From [Eubacterium] saphenum (lineage in GTDB: Bacteria > Bacillota > Clostridia > Peptostreptococcales > Anaerovoracaceae): a stretch of 64,000 bases of DNA. The position numbers and the translations under genes are program-made. Below the pieces are notes generated by a model. It made no database searches, was not told the DNA's origin, and saw nothing but the letters and a program-made list of their open reading frames with translations. Where the stretch lies: contig SFHC01000009.1 in the NCBI GenBank assembly GCA_004555725.1, forward strand, positions 1 to 64,000, written 5' to 3'. Position 1 is the stretch's first letter. The number at the start of each line of letters is the position of its first letter. Below are positions 33,945 through 43,103 of the stretch, one piece after another.

Positions 33945-35048
33945 TTGACCAATTTGACGGAATTTCATCAGCGCATTCTCATGGCAGCGCCGGAGGATGC
34001 ATCGGGAAGCGCGGCAGAGCCGGACGCAGCCGCAGAGCAGAAGGACAGAGGAACATCCAGATCGAGTGGATTTACGCGGATCACCGTTCCGGACGGAATG
34101 GACAGAGAAGAGCTTTTTGGAAACATGGACTATAATATCCATCTGATTCAGGAAGCCGCGTCCGCGCAGATTCTTCAGCGCGGGGACAGTCTTCTTGTCA
34201 AAGGCGAGGATCCGGAGAGCACAGAGCTTGCCAGAGGAATTCTGCTCGAGCTCATGGCGATGATTCAGAGAGGAGAGACACTCGATGCGCAGAAAGTGAA
34301 TTATGTGATTCAGCTGAAGACGCAGGGTGTATCGTATTCCGAGAATAATGTGGCGTCCGACATCATCTGCTTTACGACAAAGGGCAGACCGATCAAGCCG
34401 AAGACGATCGGACAGAAACGCTACGTAGACAGCATGAAAAAACGTGATGTGACATTTGCCATCGGACCTGCGGGAACAGGAAAGACTTATATTGCCGTCG
34501 CCATGGCCTGCACAGCGCTGAAGGCAAAAAAAGTCCAGAAGATCATCCTGACACGTCCGGCAGTGGAAGCCGGAGAAAATTTAGGATTCCTTCCGGGCGA
34601 TCTGCAGGAGAAGGTGGATCCGTATCTCCGTCCGCTGTATGACGCGCTGTATGATGTTCTGGGCAGAGACAAGGCGATTGCCCTGCAGGAAAAGGAGATC
34701 ATCGAGGTTGTTCCGCTCGCGTATATGAGAGGAAGAACGCTGGACGACGCGTTCATTATTCTGGACGAGGCGCAGAATACGACCAGAGAACAGATGAAGA
34801 TGTTCCTGACCCGTATGGGATTCGGCTCCCGCATGGTCATCACCGGAGATGTCACACAGATCGATCTTCCAAAAGGAAAAAAGAGCGGACTGATCGACGC
34901 GGAACATATTCTGAAGGGCGTGAAAGGCATTGACTTCTGTTATCTGAAGGACGTCGATGTTGTGCGCCATGAGATGGTCAAACGCATCATTAAAGCCTAC
35001 GATCAGTATTACCATCGTCATCCGGAAGCAAAGGAAAACAGCAGATAG
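33945..35048 (+). CDS. phoH: PhoH family ATPase
   Basis: This protein of about 367 residues carries a P-loop GPAGTGKTY (174-182), TRPAVEAGENLGFLPGD and the Walker B segment FIILDEAQNTT. It is the YbeZ-like group that partners the YbeY nuclease, encoded immediately downstream. The start is uncertain: I chose the TTG at 33945, 11 nt after an AGGAG. The ATG at 33900 has no ribosome site. The N-terminal 40 residues are Ala/Glu-rich and poorly conserved. It is first of a run phoH-ybeY-cdd-era-recO with gaps of 5 to 60 nt, probably one operon. Confidence 0.92.
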   Translation: MTNLTEFHQRILMAAPEDASGSAAEPDAAAEQKDRGTSRSSGFTRITVPDGMDREELFGNMDYNIHLIQEAASAQILQRGDSLLVKGEDPESTELARGILLELMAMIQRGETLDAQKVNYVIQLKTQGVSYSENNVASDIICFTTKGRPIKPKTIGQKRYVDSMKKRDVTFAIGPAGTGKTYIAVAMACTALKAKKVQKIILTRPAVEAGENLGFLPGDLQEKVDPYLRPLYDALYDVLGRDKAIALQEKEIIEVVPLAYMRGRTLDDAFIILDEAQNTTREQMKMFLTRMGFGSRMVITGDVTQIDLPKGKKSGLIDAEHILKGVKGIDFCYLKDVDVVRHEMVKRIIKAYDQYYHRHPEAKENSR

Positions 35049-35057
35049 GGGGAAGAT

Positions 35058-35543
35058 ATGCAGATCTATTTTGATCAGGAGAACGAGGTTTCAGAAGATC
35101 TTCTGGATACCATGAAGAAGGCGGCTTCCCTCTGTGTTGAGAAAGAAGGCCTGGATGAGTCCTGCTGCGAAGTCAGCGTCAGTTTTGTCTCCGGGGATGA
35201 GATTCACCGTCTGAACCTTGAATACCGCGGTGTGGACAGAGTTACGGATGTCTTGTCCTTTCCGCAGTATGAGGGCCCGGAGGATATTGAAGAAACGATC
35301 TCCATGATCGGAACCTGTGAAATCGGCGATGTGGTGATCTGCAGAGACCGTGCCGCGCAGCAGGCAGAAGAATTCGGGCACAGCTTTGAACGAGAGCTGA
35401 TCTATCTGTTTGTGCACAGCATTCTGCATCTGCTCGGGTACGATCATATGCAGGAAGACGAGAAAAAAGTCATGCGCGCAAGGGAAGAGGAGATCATGGA
35501 TGAACTTGGTATTCCGCGCAGAACCGATCAGGCGCGGGAGTAA
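35058..35543 (+). CDS. ybeY: Endoribonuclease YbeY
   Basis: This is a 161-residue single-strand RNase and rRNA maturation factor. The zinc site is His120, His124 and His130 in HSILHLLGYDH. The core TDVLSFPQY and GDVVICRD segments are as in the family. GGGGGA lies upstream of ATG 35058. It follows phoH by 9 nt, the usual pairing. Confidence 0.95.
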   Translation: MQIYFDQENEVSEDLLDTMKKAASLCVEKEGLDESCCEVSVSFVSGDEIHRLNLEYRGVDRVTDVLSFPQYEGPEDIEETISMIGTCEIGDVVICRDRAAQQAEEFGHSFERELIYLFVHSILHLLGYDHMQEDEKKVMRAREEEIMDELGIPRRTDQARE

Positions 35544-35602
35544 TCATCCGATCAGAAAACAAGAATAGAAACAAACAGAGTCATGAAGCGGAGGGATGAT
35601 CA

Positions 35603-36028
35603 TTGAAGCAGACAGCAGGAACAGAACTGACGCGGGAGCAGCAGAAAGACCTGTTTCGCAGAGCCATGGATGCCAGCCGGAATGCATACGCGCCGTATTC
35701 GCATTTTCATGTCGGCGCGGCGCTTCTGACAGAGGACGGAAATGTCTATACTGGCGTCAATGTAGAAAATACGTCATATCCTGCAGGCATCTGCGCGGAG
35801 CGTTCTGCGGGCGTTCAGGCGGTGACGGCAGGTGACCAGGCGTTTGCAGCTCTTGCCGTGGCCTCTCCGGACGGAGAGGCGTCCATGTGCGGGATCTGCC
35901 GTCAGTTTTTTAGTGAATTTTCAACAGAGATGCAGATCATTTACGGAAGAGATGAAGGGTCGCTGAAAGCAGAACCGCTCTCCGCCTTGCTCCCTTCAGA
36001 TTTTGTTCTGCCGGAAGAATTAAAGTGA
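35603..36028 (+). CDS. cdd: Cytidine deaminase
   Basis: This is a 141-residue zinc enzyme that deaminates cytidine and deoxycytidine for pyrimidine salvage. Motifs are HVGAAL, the catalytic NVENTSYPAGICAERSA (Cys and Glu), and MCGICRQFFSEF with the other zinc cysteines. The residue before the first of these is Met where Pro is usual (PCGACRQ), a minor change. The start is a TTG at 35603 with GGAGGG 7 nt upstream. It lies between ybeY and era. Confidence 0.93.
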   Translation: MKQTAGTELTREQQKDLFRRAMDASRNAYAPYSHFHVGAALLTEDGNVYTGVNVENTSYPAGICAERSAGVQAVTAGDQAFAALAVASPDGEASMCGICRQFFSEFSTEMQIIYGRDEGSLKAEPLSALLPSDFVLPEELK

Positions 36029-36036
36029 GGTAAAAA

Positions 36037-36948
36037 GTGAAATCAGGATTTATTGGAATTGTAGGCCGGCCAAACGTCGGAAAATCAACGCTGATGAACG
36101 CGATTCTCGGAGAGAAGATCGCGATTACAGCCGATAAGCCGCAGACGACCAGAAACAGCATCCGCGGAATCTATACGAGAAAACCGGGAACGCTCGGGAA
36201 GGATGACGAAGGTGTGCAGATGGTGTTTGTCGATACGCCGGGCATTCACAAGAGCCGGAACCGTCTGGGCGAGGCCATGGACGAGATGGCAGAAAACACG
36301 CTCTCAGAAGTGGACCTGATTCTCTTCCTGGTCGATGAACATTCCATGAAAGGCCACGGAAACGATCACATTATCGAGATGCTGCAGAAGGTAAAAACGC
36401 CCAAGATTCTGGTCATCAACAAGACGGATCAGATGCAGCCGGAGGATTATCTGGCCATTTACAACCAGTTCGAGGACTCGGGAATGTTTAAAGAAATCTA
36501 CGGAACCAGTGCGCTGCGCGGCGATAATGTCGAGGAGCTGAAGCAGTGCATCGAGGATCAGATGCAGGAAGGGCCGATGTATTTCCCGGACGACATGGTC
36601 ACAGATTACACGGAGCGGTTCCTGGTCAGCGAGGTAATCCGCGAGAAAGCTCTGATGTATCTGAATGAGGAGGTGCCGCACGGCATTGCGGTGGAAGTCG
36701 AATCGTTCCAGGAGGAGCGGAACATTATCCGCATCGGTGCAGTGATCTACTGTGAGAAAAAGTCGCATAAGGGCATCATCATCGGCAAAGGCGGAAAAAA
36801 ACTGAAGGGCATCGGCAAGGCGGCGCGTGAAGAACTGGAGGCGCTGCTCGGCATCAAGGTTTATCTGGAGCTGTGGGTCAAGGTTCGCGAGGGCTGGAGA
36901 GATTCCCGCTCTGCGCTCACAGAACTCGGCTATATTGAAAAGAAGTAA
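36037..36948 (+). CDS. era: GTPase Era
   Basis: This is a 303-residue ribosome-assembly GTPase. The G domain has G1 GRPNVGKS (10-17), G3 DTPGIH and G4 NKTD. The C-terminal KH domain, which binds the 3' end of 16S rRNA, includes GKGGKKLKGIGKAAR. The start is a GTG at 36037, 9 nt after cdd, with GTGAGG upstream. Era lies next to recO as in many Firmicutes. Confidence 0.97.
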   Translation: MKSGFIGIVGRPNVGKSTLMNAILGEKIAITADKPQTTRNSIRGIYTRKPGTLGKDDEGVQMVFVDTPGIHKSRNRLGEAMDEMAENTLSEVDLILFLVDEHSMKGHGNDHIIEMLQKVKTPKILVINKTDQMQPEDYLAIYNQFEDSGMFKEIYGTSALRGDNVEELKQCIEDQMQEGPMYFPDDMVTDYTERFLVSEVIREKALMYLNEEVPHGIAVEVESFQEERNIIRIGAVIYCEKKSHKGIIIGKGGKKLKGIGKAAREELEALLGIKVYLELWVKVREGWRDSRSALTELGYIEKK

Positions 36949-36953
36949 GGAAA

Positions 36954-37763
36954 ATGGCTGAAAATTTCTTGGTAGACGCGATCGTCCTCCGCCAGTTTCC
37001 AATCGCGAACAGCCGGAAGATGGTGGTTCTTCTGACAGACCGGTACGGAAAGATCAGCGCGGGCATGTGGGAGCGGACAAAGGGAAGACGCAGCAAGGCG
37101 GAAGACACGGCGCCGTTTTCAAGGATCCGCGCGAGAATTCTTCCGAGAAGAAACTCGTTTGACCTCCTTCATTCTGAAATCGCGCGCACACATTATGAGC
37201 TCGGCGAGGATATTGATAAGTATCTCTATGCATCGTTTGCACTGGAACTCACGGACCGCGCCGTGTCAGAGAACGTTCCGGTGCCGGGAATTTTCAGACT
37301 GTTATCGGATTTTCTGGATTTGCTTTCCGGCCGCAGAGAGAAACATCTGACACTGTTGATCGCCTATGAGATTCATCTTCTGAATGAGCTTGGCGTCCGT
37401 GCCGATCTGTCCGGATGTGTCCGCTGCGGAAAGAAAGAAAACCTGCAGTGGTTCAGTGTTCCGGACGGCGGCCTTCTATGCGGAGATTGCGGAAGGAAAG
37501 TCCTGGAAAAGGAACAGGACAGTTTGATTTATAGGGTGGATTTTGGTATTATTAAAACCATAGAGTATTTTATGAACCATAACCTGAAGACATTTCAGAA
37601 TGCTGCTCTGAAGGAGCAGACAGCAGAGAAGATTCAGGAAGTCGTAAGGCAGTATATGGCATATCATCTGGACATCCGCAGGCTGAAAAGCGAAGGCTTT
37701 CTTGAGGATGAGCAGAAGAATGCAGGGAGGTCTGAACATGGGGATTACATTAGAGAAAATTGA
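36954..37763 (+). CDS. recO: DNA repair protein RecO
   Basis: This 269-residue recombination mediator helps load RecA on SSB-coated single-stranded DNA. It has an N-terminal OB fold (DAIVLRQFPIANSRKMVVLL in part). A zinc module is formed by CVRCGKK and CGDCGRK near residues 143-177. Length is normal. It starts 5 nt after era; its last 26 nt overlap the next gene. Confidence 0.93.
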   Translation: MAENFLVDAIVLRQFPIANSRKMVVLLTDRYGKISAGMWERTKGRRSKAEDTAPFSRIRARILPRRNSFDLLHSEIARTHYELGEDIDKYLYASFALELTDRAVSENVPVPGIFRLLSDFLDLLSGRREKHLTLLIAYEIHLLNELGVRADLSGCVRCGKKENLQWFSVPDGGLLCGDCGRKVLEKEQDSLIYRVDFGIIKTIEYFMNHNLKTFQNAALKEQTAEKIQEVVRQYMAYHLDIRRLKSEGFLEDEQKNAGRSEHGDYIREN

Positions 37764-38454
37764 GCTCGTCAAGGACAGAACAGGCGTAACGTATAAAGAA
37801 GCAAAGGAAGCGCTGGAACAGGCAGACGGAAATGTCGTCGATGCGATTGTCGCAATTGAAGAAAATATTGACGACATGACATCGACCAAGAAGATCGGCG
37901 CCAAGGGATCTGCGCTGATGGACAAGGTTAAGGAAATTGTCAAGCGAGGAAATATCACCAGGATTGTGGTAAAGCATGATGGAGATGTCGTTTTGAATCT
38001 GCCGCTGAATGCGGGTATTCTGGGCGTTGTCATCGCGCCGTGGGGCGCGCTTCTCGGCGTCCTTGCAGCGTTTGGCTTCAAGTGCACCATCGATCTGGTA
38101 AAGGATGACGGTTCTGTCATCAGCCTGAGCGAGAAAGCTGAAGAGATTGCCGCAGGCGCGGTAGAGGCCGGTTCCAAGGCTGCAAAGACGGTCAAGGAAA
38201 AGGCTCCGGAAGTTGTGGAGAACGTCACAAGCAACGTTTCGGAAATGATGGATAAGGTAAAGGGAAATGCGTCCGACGATGAACCGTTCATCGATGAAGA
38301 TGATTTTGACGAGGAATGGTTCCGTGACGACCGTCCGCAGGAGGACGAACAGGAGCAGGGCGCAGAAGCTGAGCACACAGAAGAAAGCGCGGATGAGCCG
38401 GAAGAAAAGCCGGCGGATGATGCACCTTCTGCAGCGGAGAATGACGGGGAGTAA
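37738..38454 (+). CDS. UBA-like / DUF4342 protein with acidic tail
   Basis: This is a 238-residue protein. Residues 1 to about 45 resemble the UBA/TS-N helical fold of EF-Ts (RTGVTYKEAKEALEQADGNVVDAIV, read in part). About 65-115 match DUF4342, with a hydrophobic stretch GILGVVIAPWGALLGVLAAFG that may insert in a membrane. From about 180 the tail is highly acidic. The function is unknown. ATG 37738 has GGGAGG 7 nt upstream and starts inside recO, so expression is probably coupled. Confidence 0.75.
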   Translation: MGITLEKIELVKDRTGVTYKEAKEALEQADGNVVDAIVAIEENIDDMTSTKKIGAKGSALMDKVKEIVKRGNITRIVVKHDGDVVLNLPLNAGILGVVIAPWGALLGVLAAFGFKCTIDLVKDDGSVISLSEKAEEIAAGAVEAGSKAAKTVKEKAPEVVENVTSNVSEMMDKVKGNASDDEPFIDEDDFDEEWFRDDRPQEDEQEQGAEAEHTEESADEPEEKPADDAPSAAENDGE

Positions 38455-38564
38455 TGCGGAACTTTCCCGGAACATATGCAGACAGTACGATGCCGGGCTC
38501 AAGCAGTTCGGCATCTGCATTCATAGAAATGGTTAATAACAATTAGAACAGAAAGTTGGGAATT

Positions 38565-39974
38565 ATGAGCAGTGAAGTCACGATGGAGAAAATTGTAGCG
38601 CTGGCAAAGAACAGAGGATTTGTTTATCCTGGTTCGGCGATCTACGGCGGACTTGCCAATACATGGGATTACGGCCCGCTTGGTGTGGAACTGAAAAACA
38701 ATGTCAAAAAGGCATGGTGGAAAAAGTTCGTACAGGAGAGTAAGTATAACGTCGGCCTGGATGCGGCAATCCTGATGAATCCAAAGGTCTGGGAGGCATC
38801 CGGACACGTCGGCGGCTTCAGCGATCCGTTGATTGACTGTAAAAAATGCCATGCGAGATGGCGTGCGGATAAGCTGATCGAGGAGTATATCTTTGATAAC
38901 AATCTCCCTGAGATGATCGTCGACGGATGGCCGAATGAGAAGATGGAAGGATATATCAGAGAACACGGAATCAAGTGTCCGGACTGCGGTTCAACCGAGT
39001 TTACACCGATCCGCCAGTTTAATCTGATGTTCAAGACATTTCAGGGCGTTACCGAAGATACAACATCTCAGATTTATCTCCGTCCGGAGACTGCTCAGGG
39101 AATCTTTGTCAACTTCAAGAATGTCCAGAGGACAACAAGAAAGAAGCTCCCGTTCGGTATTGCGCAGATTGGAAAGGCGTTCCGCAATGAGATTACGCCG
39201 GGCAACTTCACCTTCCGCACCAGAGAGTTTGAGCAGATGGAGCTGGAGTTTTTCTGCAAGCCGGGTGAGGATCCGAAGTGGTTTGAATACTGGAGAGAGT
39301 ACGCGCATAAGTTCTTACTCAGCCTGGGCATGCATGATGATAAACTGCGTCTCAGGGATCACGAGAAAGAGGAGCTTTCCCACTACAGCTCAATGACCAC
39401 AGATATTGAATACTTCTTCCCGTTCGGATGGGGCGAGCTGTGGGGCATTGCAGACCGTACCAATTTTGACCTGAGCCGCCACACGGAGTACTCAGATGAA
39501 GAGATGACGTATACAGAGGGAGAGGGAAAAGACAGAACGTCCTATATCCCGTACTGCATCGAGCCTTCTGTAGGAGCAGACCGCGCCGTTCTGGCCTTCC
39601 TTGTTGACGCATATGAGGAGCAGGAGCTGGAGAACGACAAGGGCAAGAAGGATGTCCGCACGGTGATGCATTTCCATCCGGCACTGGCGCCTTACAAGGC
39701 TGCCGTTCTTCCGCTCGCGAAGAAACTGGCCGATCAGGCAGAACCGGTATACGAGGAGCTGTCAAAGTATTTCAATGTGGATTATGATGTCACTGGTTCT
39801 ATCGGAAAACGTTACAGACGTCAGGACGAGATCGGAACACCGTTCTGCATCTGCGTTGATTTCCAGACAGCTGAGGACGGCTGCGTGACAATCCGTGACA
39901 GAGACACCATGGAGCAGACCAGACTGCCGATTGCCGATGTTCGCGGATACATTGAAGAGAAACTGGTATTTTAA
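38565..39974 (+). CDS. glyS: Glycyl-tRNA synthetase (alpha2 type)
   Basis: This is a 469-residue class II synthetase charging tRNA-Gly. It is the dimeric single-chain type. Motifs are [20 protein letters not shown], motif 2 [11 protein letters not shown] with [12 protein letters not shown], and motif 3 [13 protein letters not shown]. The ATG at 38565 is preferred over an in-frame TTG at 38556; both have weak ribosome sites. A terminator follows at once. No T-box fits in the 110 nt upstream. Confidence 0.96.
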   Translation: MSSEVTMEKIVALAKNRGFVYPGSAIYGGLANTWDYGPLGVELKNNVKKAWWKKFVQESKYNVGLDAAILMNPKVWEASGHVGGFSDPLIDCKKCHARWRADKLIEEYIFDNNLPEMIVDGWPNEKMEGYIREHGIKCPDCGSTEFTPIRQFNLMFKTFQGVTEDTTSQIYLRPETAQGIFVNFKNVQRTTRKKLPFGIAQIGKAFRNEITPGNFTFRTREFEQMELEFFCKPGEDPKWFEYWREYAHKFLLSLGMHDDKLRLRDHEKEELSHYSSMTTDIEYFFPFGWGELWGIADRTNFDLSRHTEYSDEEMTYTEGEGKDRTSYIPYCIEPSVGADRAVLAFLVDAYEEQELENDKGKKDVRTVMHFHPALAPYKAAVLPLAKKLADQAEPVYEELSKYFNVDYDVTGSIGKRYRRQDEIGTPFCICVDFQTAEDGCVTIRDRDTMEQTRLPIADVRGYIEEKLVF

Positions 39975-39985
39975 GTTAATGAGAT

Positions 39986-40019
39986 AAAAAAGCGGCACAG
40001 GTTATCCGTGCCGCTTTTT
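39986..40019 (+). terminator. Terminator of glyS
   Basis: AAAAAGCGGCAC pairs with GTGCCGCTTTTT around a short loop; bidirectional in form. Confidence 0.88.
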
Positions 40020-40149
40020 GGGAAATCTGCAGATCTGACGCATTCTGAAACGGCAGAAGCAGCGCGGAGATTCTCTGTACAGGCTTCAGCCGGAACACAC
40101 AGAGAAACAGATCATCTGCAGATGAGATATTATGTAGTGAGGCTTTGGT

Positions 40150-42792
40150 TTGGATAAGAAATTTGTCTATTCCTTAAATGAGGGATCCAGCGGTATGGCG
40201 GATCTCCTTGGTGAAAAGGGTGCTAATCTGGCGGAGATGACCAAGATCGGCATTCCTGTTCCGTTTGGCTTTACCGTCAGTACGGAAGCATGCGCCAGGT
40301 ATTATGAAAACGGAGGAAAGATGGATCCCGCCGTACGTGCGGAAATCTGCGCCAAGGTTTCAGAACTGGAAAATGTTATGGACAGGCGCTTCGGGGACCC
40401 TGAGCATCCGCTTCTGGTTGCGGTGCGCGGCGGTGCTCCGGAGGCGATGAACGGGGTTCTCGGAACAATTCTGAATTTAGGATTGAATACAGAAACTGCC
40501 GGCGCCTTGGAAAGGCTCGGAGGAGATAAACGCTTTGCGCTGGAAAGTATGCTGGAGTTTATTTCCAGTTACGGACACCTTGTCATGGGAATTCCGGAAG
40601 AGCGTTTTGACACTCTCTATTGGGACAGGCGCAGGGAAGTCGGCGCGGAAGAAGGTGACCGTCTGTCGATTGGGGATATGCAGGAGCTGGAACAGGCATA
40701 CCGCAGTCTGGTACTGGAGGAAACCGGGGAGGAGTTCCCGGAGGATCCCCTTGAACAGCTTGAGAACGGGATCCTGGCAATCTTCCGCCAGTGGATGGAT
40801 CCGGATGTCGTCGCCTATCGTAAGATGCGCCAGATTCCGGATGAACCGGGCGCTGCCATCACGGTGCAGGCGATGGTGTACGGCAATAACGGAAGCAGCA
40901 GCGGAACGGGCGTGGTGCTCACGCGCGACCCGACGAGCGGCGAAAAAAGACTGTACGGCGAATTCATGATTGACGCTAAGGGAAGCGACATGCAGAAAGG
41001 CATCCGTTCTCCCCTTGAACTCAGCATCATGAGCGCTGCGTTTCCGGAGACATATGAACGGCTGAAACATATCTGTGAAATTCTGGAGAATCAGTACCGT
41101 GATCTGCAGTATGCAGAGTTTACCGTACAGGACGGCAGGCTCTATATTCTTCAGACCAGAAAGGGAAGAAGGACGGCGCAGGCGGCGGTCCGCACGGCAG
41201 TGGATATGGTGAACGAGGAACTGATCGACCGCAAAACTGCTGTTCTCCGGCTTGATCCGGTGTTTATCGAGAATCTGCTTGCACCTCGATTTGATCCGGA
41301 GCAGGAAAAAGATGCCCTGCTGATTGCAGAGGGTATAGAAGCGTCGCCGGGATGTGCCTGTGGAAGGCTGGTGTTCAGCGCAGAGCAGGCGCTTCAGCTT
41401 CACCAGATCGGTGAGCCGGTGATTCTGGTTCAGAAGGATACGGATGCCGAGGACCTTGCGGGAATTTACGCGTCCTCTGGAATTGTCACACTGCGCGGCG
41501 GAACGACATCGCATGCGTCCGGGGCTGCCCGAGCCATGGGAAAAGCCTGTGTGACTTCTGTCGGAGATGATCTGGTGATCGCGGATGATCTGAACAGCAT
41601 GCAGGCAGGAGAGCATACTTTTTACAGGGGAGAATATATTTCCATAAACGGTTTTCTGGGGAATGTCTATGAGGGACAGATCCACATGATTCCGCCGGAT
41701 CTTTCCGGCGATTTCGGTAAAATTATGGGCTGGGCAGACGAATTCAGGACCATGAAAGTCAGAACCAATGCCAACACGCCGGAAGAAGCCCGTCAGGGAG
41801 CTGATTTCGGTGCAGAGGGCATCGGCCTCTGCCGGAGTGAGCACATGTTTTATCAGGGCAGCCGGCTGAAATTGTTCCAGAGGATGATCCTGACTCCGGA
41901 TCCGAAGCAGCGGCTTGAAGTCATGGAAGAAATCAGGGAAATTCAGAGAGCGGATTTCTTTGAAATTTTTACGACCATGGAAGGACTTCCGGTCAGTGTC
42001 CGGCTGCTGGATCTTCCGCTGCAGGATTTTCTTCCGGAATCCAGACGCGACTTAGTCTCGTTTGCAGAAGAAGGAGGTCTTTCGGCCCGCAGCGTTCAGA
42101 AAATGGCAGATTCTCTGCGTGAGACGAACCCAATGCTCGGACAGCGCGGGTGCCGCCTCTGCATCATGCACCCGGAAGTTGCGGAGATGCAGACAGAGGC
42201 CATCATCTCGGCTGCGATTGAAGCAGAGGAGAAAATGGGTCGTCAGGTGGACCTGGAAATCGTTGTTCCACTGGTTATCTCAGTGCATGAACTGAACCAG
42301 GTAAAGGCGGTCATTGACCGCACTGCCGCACGTGTCATGAAAGATGCCGGCCATGAGATTGAATATCGTCTCGGAACTATGCTTGAGGTTCCGAGAGCCT
42401 GCATGAGAGCAGACGCGCTGGCCGACAGTGTGGACACCTTCTCATTTGGAACCAATGATCTGACGCAGATGATGTACGGACTTTCAAGAAATGACACTGC
42501 AGGTTTGATCAGTGAATATATCGATCAGGGCATCTTTCCGAATGACCCATTCAAGACCATCGACCGCGAGGGTGTCGGAAAAATGATGAAACGCGCGATT
42601 TCGCTGGGACGCAGGGTCAAGCCTAATCTGCGCCTCGGAGTCTGCGGCGCGCAGACCGGGGATCAGGCCAGCGTCGAATTTTTTCAGGAAATTGGTATAA
42701 ATTACGTGTCCTGTTCGCCGTTCCGTGTACCAGTTGCAAGGCTGGCGGCGGCGCAGGCGGCGATCCGTCTGGAGGACAGCAGAGAAGAATAA
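40150..42792 (+). CDS. ppdK: Pyruvate, phosphate dikinase (divergent active-site loops)
   Basis: This is an 880-residue enzyme interconverting pyruvate, ATP and phosphate with PEP, AMP and pyrophosphate; anaerobes use it in glycolysis or gluconeogenesis. The N-terminal ATP-grasp part begins GEKGANLAEMTKIGIPVPFGF. The phosphohistidine is in LRGGTTSHASGAARAMGKACV near residue 455. The PEP/pyruvate barrel has GIGLCRSEHMF, VRLLDLPLQDFLP, LGTMLEVPRA and FGTNDLTQ. Two normally invariant segments differ: DPPLHEF appears as DLPLQDF, and CGEHGGDP as CGAQTGDQ, although the catalytic Cys is kept. The start is a TTG with GAGG 7 nt upstream. It is monocistronic. Confidence 0.88.
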   Translation: MDKKFVYSLNEGSSGMADLLGEKGANLAEMTKIGIPVPFGFTVSTEACARYYENGGKMDPAVRAEICAKVSELENVMDRRFGDPEHPLLVAVRGGAPEAMNGVLGTILNLGLNTETAGALERLGGDKRFALESMLEFISSYGHLVMGIPEERFDTLYWDRRREVGAEEGDRLSIGDMQELEQAYRSLVLEETGEEFPEDPLEQLENGILAIFRQWMDPDVVAYRKMRQIPDEPGAAITVQAMVYGNNGSSSGTGVVLTRDPTSGEKRLYGEFMIDAKGSDMQKGIRSPLELSIMSAAFPETYERLKHICEILENQYRDLQYAEFTVQDGRLYILQTRKGRRTAQAAVRTAVDMVNEELIDRKTAVLRLDPVFIENLLAPRFDPEQEKDALLIAEGIEASPGCACGRLVFSAEQALQLHQIGEPVILVQKDTDAEDLAGIYASSGIVTLRGGTTSHASGAARAMGKACVTSVGDDLVIADDLNSMQAGEHTFYRGEYISINGFLGNVYEGQIHMIPPDLSGDFGKIMGWADEFRTMKVRTNANTPEEARQGADFGAEGIGLCRSEHMFYQGSRLKLFQRMILTPDPKQRLEVMEEIREIQRADFFEIFTTMEGLPVSVRLLDLPLQDFLPESRRDLVSFAEEGGLSARSVQKMADSLRETNPMLGQRGCRLCIMHPEVAEMQTEAIISAAIEAEEKMGRQVDLEIVVPLVISVHELNQVKAVIDRTAARVMKDAGHEIEYRLGTMLEVPRACMRADALADSVDTFSFGTNDLTQMMYGLSRNDTAGLISEYIDQGIFPNDPFKTIDREGVGKMMKRAISLGRRVKPNLRLGVCGAQTGDQASVEFFQEIGINYVSCSPFRVPVARLAAAQAAIRLEDSREE

Positions 42793-42893
42793 CAGGAAGA
42801 AGGATGCTGTCCGGTCAGGATATGATCTGAATAGGCGACGAAGGATGAAATCATTTTTCCGGAATCATACGGCGGAATAGAGAAAAGACACAG

Positions 42894-42932
42894 ACAGCAG
42901 ACGAGGAAACCGTTCCCGTCTGCTGTTTTTTT
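42894..42932 (+). terminator. Terminator of ppdK
   Basis: ACAGCAGACG pairs perfectly with CGTCTGCTGT, followed by seven T residues. Confidence 0.9.
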
Positions 42933-43004
42933 CTTGCAGATTGTATTTTGCCACAAAATAATAATGCGGACGTAAGAAATTTATGTGAAAGTATTCCAGA
43001 GTTG

Positions 43005-43033
43005 TTGAGAAAATTTTCAGAAAGTGATATCAT
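43005..43033 (+). promoter_or_regulatory. Dipeptidase promoter containing a CodY-like box
   Basis: TTGAGA (43005-43010), 17 nt, TATCAT (43028-43033). The spacer holds AATTTTCAGAAAGTG (43012-43026), which differs at two positions from the CodY consensus AATTTTCWGAAAATT. CodY binding here would block RNA polymerase when branched-chain amino acids and GTP are plentiful. Confidence 0.6.
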
Positions 43034-43103
43034 TTAGGCATTGGGCGGATAGACTCCGCAGACAAATGAGATAAACTTTCGTGTGTTAAGGAGGTACAGT
43101 GAA

